NCBI GenBank assembly: GCA_022496185.1 | Contig: WTXG01000110.1 | Span: forward strand, 58,833 to 122,832 | Direction: 5' to 3' | DNA from: Multifurca ochricompacta | Taxonomy: Eukaryota > Basidiomycota > Agaricomycetes > Russulales > Russulaceae | DNA: 64,000 nucleotides | Program-made: the position numbers and the translations under genes | In this document: positions 21,221-33,323 of the stretch, piece after piece | Numbering within the stretch: the stretch's first letter is position 1 | How the letters are laid out: each line of letters opens with the position of its first letter | Notes under the pieces: generated by a model | Databases searched by the model: none | The model's input: the letters and a program-made list of their open reading frames with translations, nothing else | What the model was told of the DNA's origin: nothing

Positions 21221-23018
21221 TAGTGATTGGCAGGCAGGGGTAACCCTGGGGTATCCTTGTTGGTACCCATACCTGTACCCATACCCATCACTATGGGTAT
21301 GGGTAACCTGCAGGTTACCTGTGGGTCACCTGTGAAAACACATGCAAGTTCTTTACTTGCATTGTGCATTTCAGATACCTGGCCCAGGCCTTCCTGGTAG
21401 TGATGTGCCTGGCCTGGCTCAAAGCCGGAAGCCGGGCCAAGCCGGGCCTGTTTGGGCCGGGCCAAGCCAGGCCGTTGTGACGGCCCAGCAAGGGCTTTGG
21501 CCCGGCTCAGAGAAACTAAAAGCCAAAGCCGCCGGCTCAGGCCGCGGCTTTCAACAGCACATACAAGTGCAATAGCAATCATCAAAATCAGTACAAATCT
21601 GATCACAAAATGGTTGATTTGGGTCACGTGATCATGTTTATTGCGGCATTTCAAACTTTTTCTTCGATATAGCTTTGCAATATGTAACACACCAAGTCAG
21701 ATTTGGATTAGCTGAACTATAACTACTAGTTATATGTCATAAAACTTTCTCTGCCAAAAGCCGCGGCTTGGGCCAAGCCGTCTGTGGCGGCTTTGGCTCG
21801 GCCCAGACTTCAGGAAAGCCGGAGCCGCCTCAGGCCGAGCCAAAGCCGCGGCTTTTGGGCCAAGCCGGGCTGGAACATCACTACTTCCTGGACCAAGAAG
21901 ATACACAATGTGTTCATTTGTGGCTGCTTAAGATCCCTCAATGACTCTTATTTTATGTTCAGAAGATTAAGATAATTCATTATTCCATTTTTATTTTATT
22001 ATTCTGCTTTCAATTTTATACAAGCACAACTAAAATACAGTATACAGAGATGATTAGATAGGATGTTATAGAACATTAATGAAAAGCCTGTCAGATAACC
22101 ACACAGAATGCAAAATAATTTGATGAACACATAGCAATTTGCAGGGGTAACCCCTGGATAATTGTTTTGATACCTGGGTTACCCATAAAATGAAACGCAT
22201 GCAAGTTCTTTACTTGCATCGCACATTTCAGACATCCGGCCCAGGACATCCTGGTCAAGGAGATATGCACTTGGACACAACACATTCATTTATGGCTACT
22301 CAAGATCCCTCAAAATTCCTATTTTATGTTCATAAGATTAAGATAATTTATTATTCCATTTTTATTTTATTATTCTGGTTTCAATTTTATATGAGTGTGA
22401 CTGTTCTTTGTGTTTCTGTGCATTTCAGATAAGTGGCCTGGGCCATCCCGGTCAAGGAGATAAGCACTTGGACACAACACATTCATTTATGGCTACTCAA
22501 GATCCCTCATAATATTGTTGTTTTATGTTCAGAAGATTAAAAGGATCCTTTATTTACATTATTATTTTATTATTCTGCTTTCATTTCATACAAGCGCAAC
22601 TGTCCTTGTGCATTTAAGTCAACCTTCCTTAATAGGAAGGAGGTCAGACCACCATGTGATGCAATGTAGTTGCTGCCCCATGCAGCTTGTAGATACACGC
22701 GGGCCTTTTTTCAGTAAACTAATTTGATAATTAGATTATATTATAGTCTAAAGTAGTCTAGAGAGTATTTTAGATAGTGCCAGACCGGCAGAATTGGTCA
22801 CACATTGATAAAACAGGTGCATCATGATTTTCAAGAAGTGGATCACTGATAACACTTTTATTTTACATCGCACCATTAATCTGCTTTGATATTTTATATA
22901 ATAATACTAGAACATATTTAAAGATACCCTATAGCATACATCAGATGAGATCTTTTATTTTTGTGGCTGCAGATGTGTTTTGTCTTAGAATTTCTACTGA
23001 TCTTGTCAATGCATGATT
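21221..23018 (+). mobile_element. hAT-like non-autonomous element, copy 1 (truncated)
   Basis: Matches the complete copy at 51808-53181 along its length, starting TAGTGATTGGCAGG. It contains three diverged internal repeats (around 21340, 22200 and 22420) each opening with TGCAAGTTCTTTACTTGCAT or GCATTTCAGAT and containing GGCTACTCAAGATCCCTCA. No transposase frame is visible. The right end is cut off at 23018 by an LTR, and a 486 bp element has inserted at 21398. Confidence 0.75.
21398..21883 (+). mobile_element. 486 bp hAT-like MITE, complete, with 8 bp target duplication
   Basis: Begins TAGTGATGTGCCTGGCC and ends in CATCACTA. It is flanked by CTTCCTGG at 21390-21397 and again at 21884-21891. 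The sister repeat at 51808-53181 has one CTTCCTGG at the matching site (about 51974-51981), so the unoccupied site is seen directly. The ends are rich in GGCC/GGCTTT units; the middle is AT-rich. An 8 bp duplication and TAGTGATG ends are typical of the hAT superfamily. It codes for nothing recognisable. Confidence 0.9.
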
Positions 23019-23613
23019 TGTTACGTCTGGTGCGGGATGTTCCACACAACTTGTGTGACAGCTCGATCGGTAGTTTCTAGTGGAGAACCAATAAGGCTCT
23101 TCTGGAGTTCAGGTGAGGTGAGTCAGAGTCAAAGGGGCTGTCCCCTATGACAATGTTGAGTGGAAAGTGCCAAAAGCACTGAGACAAATGGTTTAAAGGA
23201 TCAAAGGGGGTGTCCAGAAGACAGGCACTGATGTATTCAATAAGTCAAGTCTGAGGTCTACAGGGTAGCTACAGCAGACTTATATATGTAAAGCAGTGGG
23301 CGTCTACAAGATAAGGATATGGAGTCAAGTGGGCCCAAATATATGAAAGCAGAGGGCATAAAGCCTGGCTTCTGATAGGGTATTAAGTAAGTGTCCGGTC
23401 TTAAAGATAAGAGGATAAGGGATAATGAGATAAGGGTCCAAGCATAGGTAAACAGTGAGTCAACAAGTACAAAGGAGGGTCACGGGGATGGAAGCAGGGC
23501 ATGGGATGGGTCCCAGGACAGGGATGTGATCAGGAAATGTAAGGTAGGAGGTAAGGAGGGGTCATCATTGGGAAGAGTGAAGAAAATAGGAGCGGACGGC
23601 AGGGGTTGTAACA
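23019..23613 (-). repeat. 3' LTR of element A'
   Basis: 595 bp, TGTTACG..TGTAACA. It is followed on its inner side by the reverse complement of the ORF3 end and a purine tract like that of element A (43513-43526). Confidence 0.85.
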
Positions 23614-25482
23614 TCACCCCCTCTTCTGGTTCTAGCAGACCCAGCTAGAAACGACTCATACCATCATCATCTTGTACCAACTCCAAGTAATCATCAGCTA
23701 CATTACACTCGTCCATGGTGTATGTTACGCCCGGTGTGGGACGTTCCACACGACTTGTGTGACAGTGCGATTCATAGGTTCAGATAAGAGACCAATAAGG
23801 TCTCTTGGAGTTCTAAGTGGGACGAGTCAAAGTCAAAGGGGCACTTCCCTAAGACGATGTTGAACGGAAAAGTGCCGGAAGCACCTGGGACACTGAGTTA
23901 GAGATCCAAAGGGGATGTCCAGAAGACAAGCACCGATGTATTCAATAAGTCGAGTCTGAAGTCTACAAGGTAGATACAGCGGACTTATATACGTAAGTAA
24001 ACGGGCGTCAACGAGATAGGGATAACGAGGTCAGGTGGGCCCAAATATACGAAAGCGGAGGGCGTAAAGCCAAGCTTCTGATAGGGTATTAAGTAAGTGT
24101 CCGGTCGTAAAGATAAAGAGATACGAGATAACAAGATAAGGGTCAAACATGGGCAAACAGCGAGTCAACAAGTACAAAGAGGTCACAGGGATGGGAGGAG
24201 AGCACGTGATGGGTCCCAGGATGGAGACGTGATCATGAAATGTAGGGTGGGTGGTAAAGAGGGGTTGTCGTTGGGAAGAGTGAAGAAAACTGGGTCGCTT
24301 GGCAGAGGTTGTAACAGTGTAATTCTCCTTGTCCGAATCCTGGGGGCATCTGTGGGTACGGAGGAACCCATAGGGTCTGCGTTGACCGCATGCGCGACAC
24401 AGGTCGTGGACGGGACAGTCCAACTCGCGGTGTCCCAAGTTGTGGTGCAAACACTTGCCGCACCATCCCGATGGATTGGCAATTGTTGGGGCGACTCCTA
24501 CACGGCGGAAGATACAAAACCTGCTCCAATGCTGATTGCTTCGACAGTGCCAGCACCACTTGCGGTTGAGGGGACAGTTCCAGCTGATATGGTACTTACT
24601 GTCACAACACCAGCATGTTTCTCCACGCGGGTTTTCATGCATCCGCGGCATCTCGAATTGGTTCGGCAACAGCACAGGGGCAGCCCCCAATGATCATGGG
24701 GGTAGGGGTTGAGCATATGTATCAGTGTACCTCTCGGCAATCGTCTGGTATGCATCTCCTTTCTCCAACCTTTTCCGAATCTCCACCAGCTCCTGCTCAA
24801 TCTGGAACATCCCGTTTGTCAGCCAGGCCATCATTTTCGTGTGTTCTTTGTACTGCTTGTTGAGTGTGTTGTGTAAGGTCAGGTTCTTCCACAGTCTCAT
24901 TACCTCAGCTTTGAGACGTGGAAGTCACATGTCACTCATCACTTCATCGATGGCGAAGGCTCATGAGTCTTCAGCAGCCAGGTGCCCCAGCTGTTCGTCG
25001 GTCAAGGTGTGATGTAAACGACCGGTGTACCTTTCCTCCAGATAGACTGGAGCTCCATAGACAGGACCATCCTTTTTCATGCATCCCGCCACATCCATCC
25101 CTCCATTGGTATAGAAAATGTACTTGGCGATGACTGTAGTCCCATTGCCCATGGTGATCTCAAGCGGATAGTACATGGAGGAGTTCAGGTTGTTGATAAA
25201 GAAGGGAAACTCCGGCACTTCATCATCTGAATCCATACCTATCAGGTCATTCAGGTGCGGCTCCTTGCAGTGTTCGAAATCATTGTTGGGGTTGGGGGAC
25301 TGGTTCTTGACTCGCGCTTTGGCGGCCTCATAATCAATAGGTGAGGAGGGATGTGTGGAGGGGTGAGCGGAGGGGAAATTCTCGACAACTATGGTGGTGG
25401 CAGTGAAGGCGTCAATGGTGGTGTTGGCAGCGATGAAAGACATAATAGATTCTGTGGTTGTAGGATGTTGCTGAGAGAGCAT
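23614..25482 (-). pseudogene. ORF3 zinc-knuckle protein of A', interrupted
   Basis: Corresponds over its whole length to the 412-residue ORF3 of element A. It starts at 25482 (MLSQQHPTTTESIMSF), has a TGA in place of the Cys codon at about 24962, keeps the CCHC-type knuckles (CWCCDSKYHISWNC, CWHCRSNQHWSRFC), and is split by a solo LTR at 23723-24316 between SDKENYT and the last 30 codons. One knuckle has lost nothing but a neighbouring Arg. Function is unknown; see the intact copy. Confidence 0.8.
23723..24316 (-). repeat. Solo LTR (family A) inserted in A' ORF3
   Basis: 594 bp, TGTTACGCC..TGTAACA, with a perfect 5 bp target duplication GTGTA at 23718-23722 and 24317-24321. No internal sequence remains, as expected after LTR-LTR recombination. 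Confidence 0.9.
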
Positions 25483-25517
25483 GTACTGGGGGTTCTACCC
25501 TTGGGGTGGTCTCCTTC

Positions 25518-26016
25518 TTAACTGTTCTTTGGTGCTTCTGGGTGGCGGGTGTGAAACTCCGAGATAAGGACCGGAGCAAAGATAGTCCCAGCTGGCTCCC
25601 ACGAGTTGTCAGAGTCTGGGAATCCTTTCCACTTAATGAGGTAGTGTAACTTGCGCCCTCGGCCTTTACGTCGCGAGTCTAGAATCTGTTCCACTTCCCA
25701 TTCCGCTTCTCCATCGATAAGGTCAGGGGGGGGTCTCGGGAAGTTCTCCCCATGGAGAGTGGTTTCTTTGTAAGGCGTCAGAAGTCTGGCATGGAAGACT
25801 GGATGGATCTTCCATGAGGGTGGGAGTTTGAGTTCGTATGACACATCTGACAGCTTCCTCATTATCTCGAATGGTCTGTGACGTCGGGGTGCTAGCTTGG
25901 CGGTTGGATGTGACGTATGGATGTTCTTTCGTTCCAGCCAGACAAGGTCATTGGTCTGATAAGGTGTGAATTTCGAAGGTCTTTCTGATAGGACCTTCTG
26001 CGCCTTTAACAGGTTC
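25518..26016 (-). pseudogene. A' pol, 3' part (integrase tail and chromodomain)
   Basis: Continues the pol frame that is interrupted at 33324 by element E. It ends with a chromodomain: [39 protein letters not shown]. The chromodomain of chromoviruses is thought to guide integration to heterochromatin. The stop codon is at 25518-25520, 35 bases before ORF3. Confidence 0.85.
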
Positions 26017-26601
26017 TGTCACAGCCAGGTGCTAGCTGTGTACAGGGTCAGTTCGTGTCAAGGAGGATCAAGCTCTGTAGCCAAGATATCAAGGGTCAAG
26101 ACAGGATTATTCAAGCCCTGCAAGTCGCAGCGGGCGCGCACAGAAGACAAAATCGAACGAGGACGCTCAGTCCCATCACGAGATGATTGGGACAAAGACT
26201 CCTAAGGTGCGGCTTAGGGGCTCAAGTGGGGGCCTCTTTCGGTTGGGGATCTATACACCTGTATTTGGTACAGGAGAACAGACTTAGGGTCTGTCTCCAG
26301 ATTCTAGTAGGTCCTTTTAAGTACACAGCAGACAGACAGTGAGCTAATACAACTATCTAGACCTAAGAGCAACAGCATTGGGATGTTGTCATGGTCATGT
26401 CATAGCTACATCATAGGGAGGTAGTCTAGATGGCACGGAGAGGGACATTGGTGTGGATAGGAAGGGGCTGCATCCCTGATATTTGTACAGACCTAGACAC
26501 AGATAGTAAAGTACTTAGTTATCAAGTGTAGGTAATGGAAATCCTTGCAAAACCCAAAACGCAAAGTAAGTCATAAACGCGAAATCACGATAAACGTCAC
26601 A
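26017..26601 (-). repeat. 3' LTR of element E
   Basis: 585 bp, TGTCACAGCC..CGTCACA. Differs from the other LTR by a modest number of substitutions, several of them C/T or G/A. The inner side has the purine tract GTAGGAGGGGGG when read on the minus strand. Confidence 0.9.
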
Positions 26602-26639
26602 TTACCCCCCTCCTACAGTTGTGCTTGCCCCAAGCACCT

Positions 26640-27800
26640 CTAGTCATCATGTGTGAGGTCAACAACACGAGACGGAGTGTGGCGCAGACAGCGTCGCCGA
26701 GGTAAGCGGGTACTGCCTATACTGCCCGCTTGAAGGACGGCGTGTAGTTCGGGATGTGGGGCGTAACGAGTGGCCTCTTCTGGGCGTATACGTTGATTGT
26801 TAGCATAGGCATACATTAAGAAGGGAAATAATCTGTGGTACACGTCTCCTCTCGAAAGGGCATGTATGGCTAACTGGATGTCTTGATTTGTGCGGTCCGC
26901 TTGGCGACGCCAGTGGGCTAATTCGTAGTGAGCCTGATCCAAGCGTCTAGTAGCATATCAATAGCGAGAGACTTCTGCCCACGCGCCTGGGTCTTGTAGG
27001 TCATCTAGGGCTGAGCTAACTAAGGGTGTGAAGGTCTGTTCTGCCTCGAACAGGCACTGTTGGAATTGTGTGAGGATTGGGTTTGATCCCGAGTGAAGCA
27101 TGGATGGGGTCGGGCATAGAGTGGAAGGTAAGTAATTGGTTGTCCTGCTCCCATAGTGAAAGCATGCGTGGGTCAGCGTGTTGATATTCAAAGGCCAGCC
27201 ATCGGGCCACGTTGATCTGGCCCTCATAGTCAGAGATGCGTGCTCGATGTAGTAAGGGGCGTGTATATGATTGCGTTGGAAGGGTGGAGGAGGAGGATCA
27301 TAGTTTCTGCGTGCTGCCACATTAACCTCAGCTGCTGTTTGTGCTACTACAGCCTCGTCAGGGAGTTGACCTAGTTTGGGAGAGACTGGGTGATACACTG
27401 CAGCCTCGTCAGTAGTCTCAGGAGGGTTGTAGATTGCTTCCAGACGCGTCCTAGCTTCCTGGAGCATAGCAAGAACTCTAGTTCGAACCTCGAGCTCCAG
27501 ATTTTGATTTTGTGCGGTTAGTGTGATTGCGTTAGTCACATTTTGGGAAGGATCGTCTGTCATAGGGAAAGAAAGGTGTGGTGGAGGTGTTTGGGTTGTT
27601 GGAGTGGGGGAAGCGTTGGGGCGTCCATGGGTCGCTTAGGGCTGCTTTAGTTGCTGCGTCGTTTACTGCTGCTATAGTTTGGTCAATGATGGTGGGATTT
27701 GTAACACTGGTGGGAATGTGGTGAGATGTGGACATTCTGGGGTGTTGCGTGGTTGTTTGAGAATGGAGGGGCGGTTTGTGCGTTTAGTATGAGCCAGGGT
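26640..27800 (-). pseudogene. ORF3 of element E (conserved protein of unknown function)
   Basis: Homologous to ORF3 of element C at 49497-50670. Shared blocks include NAITLTAQNQNL, VLAMLQEARTRLEA, ALDDLQDPGAWAEV, ELAHWRRQADR, HALSRGDVYHRLFPFL and HPELHAVLQAGSIGSTR. Two frame changes (near 27570 and 26950) break it. There is no transmembrane segment, zinc motif or catalytic signature I recognise. Its position after pol is where an env gene would be, but nothing env-like is visible. Confidence 0.7.
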
Positions 27801-27899
27801 GAAGGATTTTAAGTGGGGTATGGAATGGTAGAACGGAAAATTCACCCCCCTTTTAAGGATGGCATCGACCCTGACGCTGCGAAAGAGAACTATGATATT

Positions 27900-30800
27900 G
27901 CATGAGGAGATCTGGGGCGTGACAGTCGTTTTCATTGACCCAGGAATTTTCACTTGCCGGATAGCCGACCCAGCTGACCAGGTATTGTAATCATTTGTTA
28001 CGGCCAAAGAGTCTGTGATCTAGGATGGAGGCGACTTCATATTCTTCTTCCTGATTAATCAGGTCGGGTGGGGGACGCAAAAAGTTGGGGCCATGGGCAT
28101 CTGTCTCGTGATAGGGCGATAGGAGGTCGGTGTGGAAGACGTTATGTATTTTCATATGTGAAGGTAACGATAAGTGATAAGCAACGGGGGAGATCTGGGC
28201 CAAGATCGTGAAGGGGCCATATTGTCGTGGGGTGAGTTTGGTCGAGGGAAAGTGTGTCTTGAGGTTTTTACCTTCTAACCAAACTTGTGAGCCGACAGAG
28301 AAGGCAGGTTGGGGTGGAGGGCGCGCACGTGATCAGAGTGCTTCTTCTGCTCGGGTGCGTGCTGCTAGGAGATTTTGAATTCGAGCATTCACTTGTGGGA
28401 CATCCATATCTATTGTCTGAGCATTCCAGGTAAAGGTAGTCCCATGGAGTAACGTGTGGGGGGTTAACTTAGTCTTATCGTGCGGCCAAGAGTTATGGAC
28501 ATATTCGGCTAGTGGTAAGTAATGAGGCCATTGATGCTGATCGTCACCAAGCCATAGTCGTAGGTATTGCTCGAGCCAGAGATTCATCCATTGCTCGAAC
28601 CATCTGTTTGAGGATGAAACACTGTAGACAGGTTTTGTTGAATGTGTAGGACTTTTGCTAGCGCACGCGAGAAATGAGACGTGAATTGGGGATCACGATC
28701 AGAGATAACTCGTCGTGGGACGCCAAAGAACGGGAAGAGATGTTGGTAGTAGAGTGTGGCGATCCCTTCGCCCGTAATGTTTTTTGAGCAGGGGATAAAC
28801 TTTGCAGATTTCGAGCATCCTTGGTCGACAATCGTGAGCACCGCGTCATATCTGTCTGATGGTGGGAGATCTGTAATGAGATCCATAGCAACATATTGAA
28901 ACGGACCAGCGGAAGCCGGTACATCTAGCAGGAAAGAAGGGGCCTTCTTTGTGAGTTTCGGCTTATTCTCTTGACATTTAGCACATCCTCGGACGTAATC
29001 TTGTATGAATTCCTGTAAGCCGGTACCTGAATATTCTTGTTGGACTTTCCGCGTTGTCTTATCTATCCCCAGGTGTCCCGCTAGTACGTGGTCGTGATGC
29101 CATTGAAGGATCTCGCAGCGTTCAGCTAGTGCCTTGGGGAATGGAAGTTTCGCATCAGAGATTGCATTGATAAATAGATTGGCAGGTAAAACAGTGACTT
29201 CGTCATTGTCGTCTTCACCCTGGTTGGCGTTGGGTCGGTGCGAGAGCATATCTGCGACAGTGTGTAATTTTCCCAGGATGTGTTCCAACAAAAAGTCAAA
29301 GTTGGCGAGCTCTTGGAGCCATCGGGCCTGTTGTCGGTTAAGTTTCTGGGGTTCTTTAAAGTATTGCAAATTGTTGTGATCTGTATGGACTTGGACTTTA
29401 TGTCTTGCTCCCAAAAGATACTGACGCCAAGATTGGAGAGTGACTATAACAGCAAACAATTCTCGATCGTAAATGTCCCAGTTCCTTTGAGCTGCGTCTA
29501 GGGTTTTCGACAAGTAGGCCACAGGATGGAGGCGGTCTTTGTGATCCTTTTGGCTGAGGGTGGCACCTAGAGTGTATCCAGATGCATCTGTATCTACAAT
29601 AAAGGGTTTATCAAAGTCGGGTTGGGCAAGGACTGGTTGCGAGGTGACTTGTTGCTTCAGCATATCAAAGGCGTTCTGCTCATGGCTTGTCCATCGCCAT
29701 GGATTCTTTGCACTAGTAAGCGCATTTAGGGGCGCTGTGATTTTACTAAACCCCTGAATGAAGCGACGATAGAACTGGCAAAATCCAAGGAATGAACGGA
29801 CTTCCTTAACAGTGGTAGGCATTTTCCAGGTAGTAACTCCCTCCACTTTGACTGGGTCCATATGTACCTGGTTAGCTTCCAGAATAAGTCCGAGATATTC
29901 GATATGCGTTTGTTCGAAGGAACACTTCTCTGGTTTGAGGTATAGATCTAGTTTGCTAAGTTTGTCCAGGATGCAATGCACTTTATTGCAATGGTTCTGA
30001 AGGTCCTGGTCAGTATGGATCAGGATGTCATCCATATAGACCGTGAACCAAGCCCTTCCTGAGGCGTCGTGTTCATTTAATTCTTCTCGGAATTCTGCAT
30101 TCATCATTGTTTGAAATGTTGTGGGAGAGTTCATCAGGCCAAAGAACATGACATTAGGTTCATAGAGGCCGCGATTTGTTTTGAATGCTGCCTTCCAGCG
30201 ATCTTCCGGTGCTATCTGAACATTATTATAACCCCATCGGATGTCCATCTTTGTGAAGAGCTGCTTCCGCAAACTCGGTCAATTAGCTCAGGGATCAGCG
30301 AAGTGGATATGTATTCCGAATGGTCCAGTCATTTAATTTTCGGTAGTCTTGGACCAGTCGCATTTCCCATCCTTCTTTTTGATAAAGAAAAATGGCAGGC
30401 ATAAGGGGACTTTGATTCTTGTATGTACCCCTTCTGCAAGTGTTCCTCCAGGAAGCTTTTAGTGCATCTTGTTCTCCTGGTCCGAGTGGTAGATCTTGCA
30501 ATCCAGGGTAGCAGGTGCATCTGATTTTAACTGATTTTATGATCCCAAGGCCGCAGGCTGGGAATCATTGTGCTTCTTGTCACTGAAGACTTTCCGATGT
30601 CAATGGTATTCCCATGGCATGATCTGATCCCAAGATCGTTCCGTTTTATCCTTTGCTTTATGGCCAGTTCTTGTGCAATGTTAAGGCGGCAGACGTGTTC
30701 TTTTGGTATGGTGAAGGAAATAGATTGCGTTAGTTGTCCTGAGGTCCAGTTGATATTGGGGTTACTGGCCGCGAACCATGGATATCCTAGGATCATGTCA

Positions 30801-31150
30801 TCTATTCCAATAGATGCTATATAGAACCGATGTTTCTGAGTGTCTCCTGCTGTAGTAATAAGGAGGTCCATGCATTGATCTATTTTCTTTGTGGCGTTAG
30901 GAGAGCCATCCGCATTTTGTAATTTCTTTGGGATAGTTAATCTTTTTATGGGGAGTCGATGTTTAATTACTGTTCGGTAGCTGATAAAATTTTCAGTTGC
31001 ACCACTATCAACCAGTGCTTCTATTGTGGCCTCTTGATTCACTCCATGTAAGGGAACAAATAGTTTCATTGCTTTGAGTGGTGATCTAAATACATGGTGT
31101 GAGACTAGAGCCCAAATGAAGGCCGCGTCATTCAGGTGATATAAAAATCC
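27900..31150 (-). pseudogene. Pol polyprotein of element E
   Basis: Order on the minus strand: aspartic protease (LVDSGATENFIS, near 30990), reverse transcriptase (LFTKMDIRWGYNN, FFGLMNSPTTFQ, VYMDDILIH intact, near 30020), RNase H (DTDASGYTLGATLS and TDHNNLQYF), integrase with the CxxC of its zinc domain (CAKCQENK) and core Asp residues (MDLITDLP, SDRDPQF), and a chromodomain near 28000 (YEVASILDHRLFG). The RT to integrase part is one 562-codon open frame. Breaks occur near 30650, 30500, 30280 and 28590, and within the chromodomain. The protease frame enters by a -1 shift at the end of gag. Confidence 0.85.
31144..31150 (-). promoter_or_regulatory. Putative -1 frameshift heptamer GGATTTT (element E)
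   Basis: In gag phase it reads G GAT TTT; shifting back one base gives GGA TTT and enters the pol frame, which is open on through the protease. The gag frame stops three codons later (TAT ATC ACC TGA). The same heptamer in the same phase is found in A and C. Confidence 0.6.
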
Positions 31151-32129
31151 TCATTTCCTTTGAATTGATCTTGTAGTTCGAGACGTTGCTCATCTGTCAT
31201 TGTCTTTAGGACCATTGCGAGTGTTGACATGCTGATGGTAGAAGTGGCCGATACTGGGGAAGTTGCGGATGTCCCATTAGATCTGCTGGGTACTGCCACA
31301 GTCGTGGGTGGTGCTTCCGAGATGGTGGCGGTCCAGGCCGAGTTACTTGGACTCGATCGGGATTTTCTATTGGGGCAATCTCAGACCAAGTGTCCTCGTC
31401 GCCCACACTCAAAGCACCATCCCTCCTTTCTGTATTGTTCCTTTTCTTCGTGGTAGTTGCTTTCCTGATAACATCCACATCCATCGCATTTGGGTCCTTT
31501 TTGCGATAGAACGTGAACTTATTTCCCTGAGGTGACGGAGAGGTGGCTGTTTTATTCTTCATTAGGCTTTTCATAAAAACCCAATTTGCATGGTGACGTC
31601 GGGCAGATGTTGATGCTTCTTCAAAATTTTCTGGCTGATCTTGAGTCAGCATTGTCGCGACCAATTGGGTTGGTAAGCCGCGATAGAAGTATTGTCATGC
31701 GGCTGTGTCGTCAATGTGTAGTCCAGCCCGAATGGCTAAGTCGCGGAATTTAGCGATATAGTCATCAATATTTCCCTCCTTCATTTGTAATTTCTCAAGC
31801 GCCTGTAGCGCCTTTTGTCCTGCCACGACATCTGTCCATGCGGCAAGGAATGTTTGCTGGAATGTTTCCCACACATTTACAACTCCGATTTGTCCTGCGT
31901 TGATGTTGGCCAGCCAATATACTTGTTCCTCAACCCATCGATCGACTTTTGGACCACGAATTATTCCTAATGCATAGGCCACCTTGGAGCACTCGTTCTG
32001 GACTAGGGGCACGAACGCATTAAGGGCAAAGTGGAGTTCGAGCAAGGCAAACCATTGTTTTGTGTGGGCCCTGTCGCCGTCAAAGTAGGAGGGAGGGGCC
32101 CCTTCCATGCGTCCTCCCTGTGGCATCGG

Positions 32130-32290
32130 GATGGGGCTCCCTGGGGGTTTCCTCCCGGATTCCCTCCAGGGTCTCCTCCTGGATTCCCTCCAGGGTTCCC
32201 CCCTGGGTTTCCTCCAGGGTTCCCGCCTAGGTTTCCTCCCGAGTGCCCGCTTGGATTCCCTCCAGAGTGTCCTCCTGGACTTCCTCCTGG
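32130..32290 (-). repeat. Short tandem repeat coding Gly-Gly-Asn-Pro in E gag
   Basis: About ten units of roughly 15 bp (TCCCTCCAGGGTT-like on the plus strand). On the minus strand they encode GGNPG repeats in gag. Confidence 0.75.
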
Positions 32291-32725
32291 TGGGCCTCCT
32301 AAATTGGGAGGATTGTTCTTTGGTTGTCTCGTGGGGTGGCTAAGTTGGTTATGTGTTCGTCCTGGTTTGGTAAGTGTGATAGTAGCCATTTCTTCAAAAG
32401 GGGGTGGAGGTCTGGATGGGAGAGGTGCTGTGGGGGTTTCGGTTTGGGGGCTTTTGGCAGGGGAATCGCTTGCAAGTAATGCAAAGCAATTTCGGTTTTC
32501 GAATGGTACGTCTCCAAATCTTTGTCTGGCTGACTGTTCTGGTAGGTTTCGTTCTGGTGACTGGTAGTCGAGGGATTTGTTGTCTGTTGAGGAGGCCAAG
32601 GAGGTCGAAGGGGTCTGGGGTTCGTGTGCTGAGTACGACGTGATTGTTCTGGGTTCGTGCAAGGGGATGCGTTGTCAGTCGCCTTGCAGTTTCGGGTGAG
32701 TGGTTCTGTTTTCTGTGAAGTCTGT

Positions 32726-32736
32726 AAGTCTGTTCT
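32726..32736 (-). other. Self-priming primer-binding site of element E
   Basis: AGAACAGACTT (minus strand), 2 nt after the 5' LTR. It is the exact reverse complement of AAGTCTGTTCT inside the same LTR (32997-33007 on this strand's complement), the arrangement used by Tf1/sushi-type elements that prime from their own transcript rather than from a tRNA. Confidence 0.75.
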
Positions 32737-32738
32737 AA

Positions 32739-33323
32739 TGTCACAGCCAGGTGCTAGCTGTGTACAGGGTCAGTTCGTGTCAAGGAGGATCAAGCTCTGT
32801 AGCCAAGATATCAAGGGTCAAGACAGGATTATTCAAGCCCTGCAAGTCGCAGCAGGCGCGCACAGAAGACAAAATCGAACAAGGACACTCAGTCCCGTCA
32901 CAAGATGATTGGGACGAAGACTCCTAAGGCATGGCTTAGGGGCTCAAGTGGGGGCCTCTTTCGGTTGGGGATCTATACACCTGTATTTGGTACAGGAGAA
33001 CAGACTTAGGGTCTGTCTCCAGATTCTAGTAGGTCCTTTTAAGTACACAGCAGACAGACAGTGAGCTAATACAACTATCTAGACCTAAGAGCAACAGCAT
33101 TGGGACATCGTCATGGTCATGTCATAGCTACATCATAGGGAGGTAGTCTAGATGGCACAGAGAGGGACATTGGTGTGGATAGGAAGGGGCTGCGTCCCCG
33201 ATATTTGTACAGACCTAGACACAGATAGTAAAGTACTTAGTTATCAAGTGTAGGTAATGGAAATCCTTGCAAAACCCGAAACGCGAAGTAAGTCATAAAC
33301 ACGAAATCACAATAAATGTCACA
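32739..33323 (-). repeat. 5' LTR of element E
   Basis: 585 bp, the same length as the 3' LTR, TGTCACAGCC..TGTCACA. Confidence 0.9.

Larger units (their letters stand above)
31126..32662 (-). pseudogene. Gag of element E
   Basis: The N-terminal part contains a Gly/Asn/Pro repeat region (GGNPG units, 32130-32290) and a frame change, then a retrotransposon gag capsid region (PPSYFDGDRAHTKQWFALLE, GPKVDRWVEEQVYWL, LQALEKLQMKEGNIDDYIAK). The nucleocapsid has a CCHC knuckle (CFECGRRGHLV then DC) with a TGA at 31381-31383 inside it. Another TGA lies at 31695-31697. Gag ends EDFYIT-stop, overlapping pol in the -1 frame. Confidence 0.8.
26017..33323 (-). mobile_element. Chromovirus E (Ty3/Gypsy), full length, inserted in A' pol
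   Basis: 7,307 bp with two 585 bp LTRs and a perfect 5 bp target duplication GGTTC at 26012-26016 and 33324-33328. On the minus strand the order is 5' LTR, primer site, gag, pol, ORF3, purine tract, 3' LTR. The coding frames carry several TGA stops and frame shifts, so the copy is probably inactive, but the structure is complete. Confidence 0.92.

Noticed and set aside
21342..21690. Frames rich in Ala/Gly/Gln over the GGCC-rich MITE
   Set aside because: They lie across the ends of a non-coding transposon and are not kept in its other copies.
32031..32567. 178-codon plus-strand frame rich in Pro/Gly/Phe
   Set aside because: It is the antisense of the GGNPG repeats and neighbouring gag of element E; no motif of its own.
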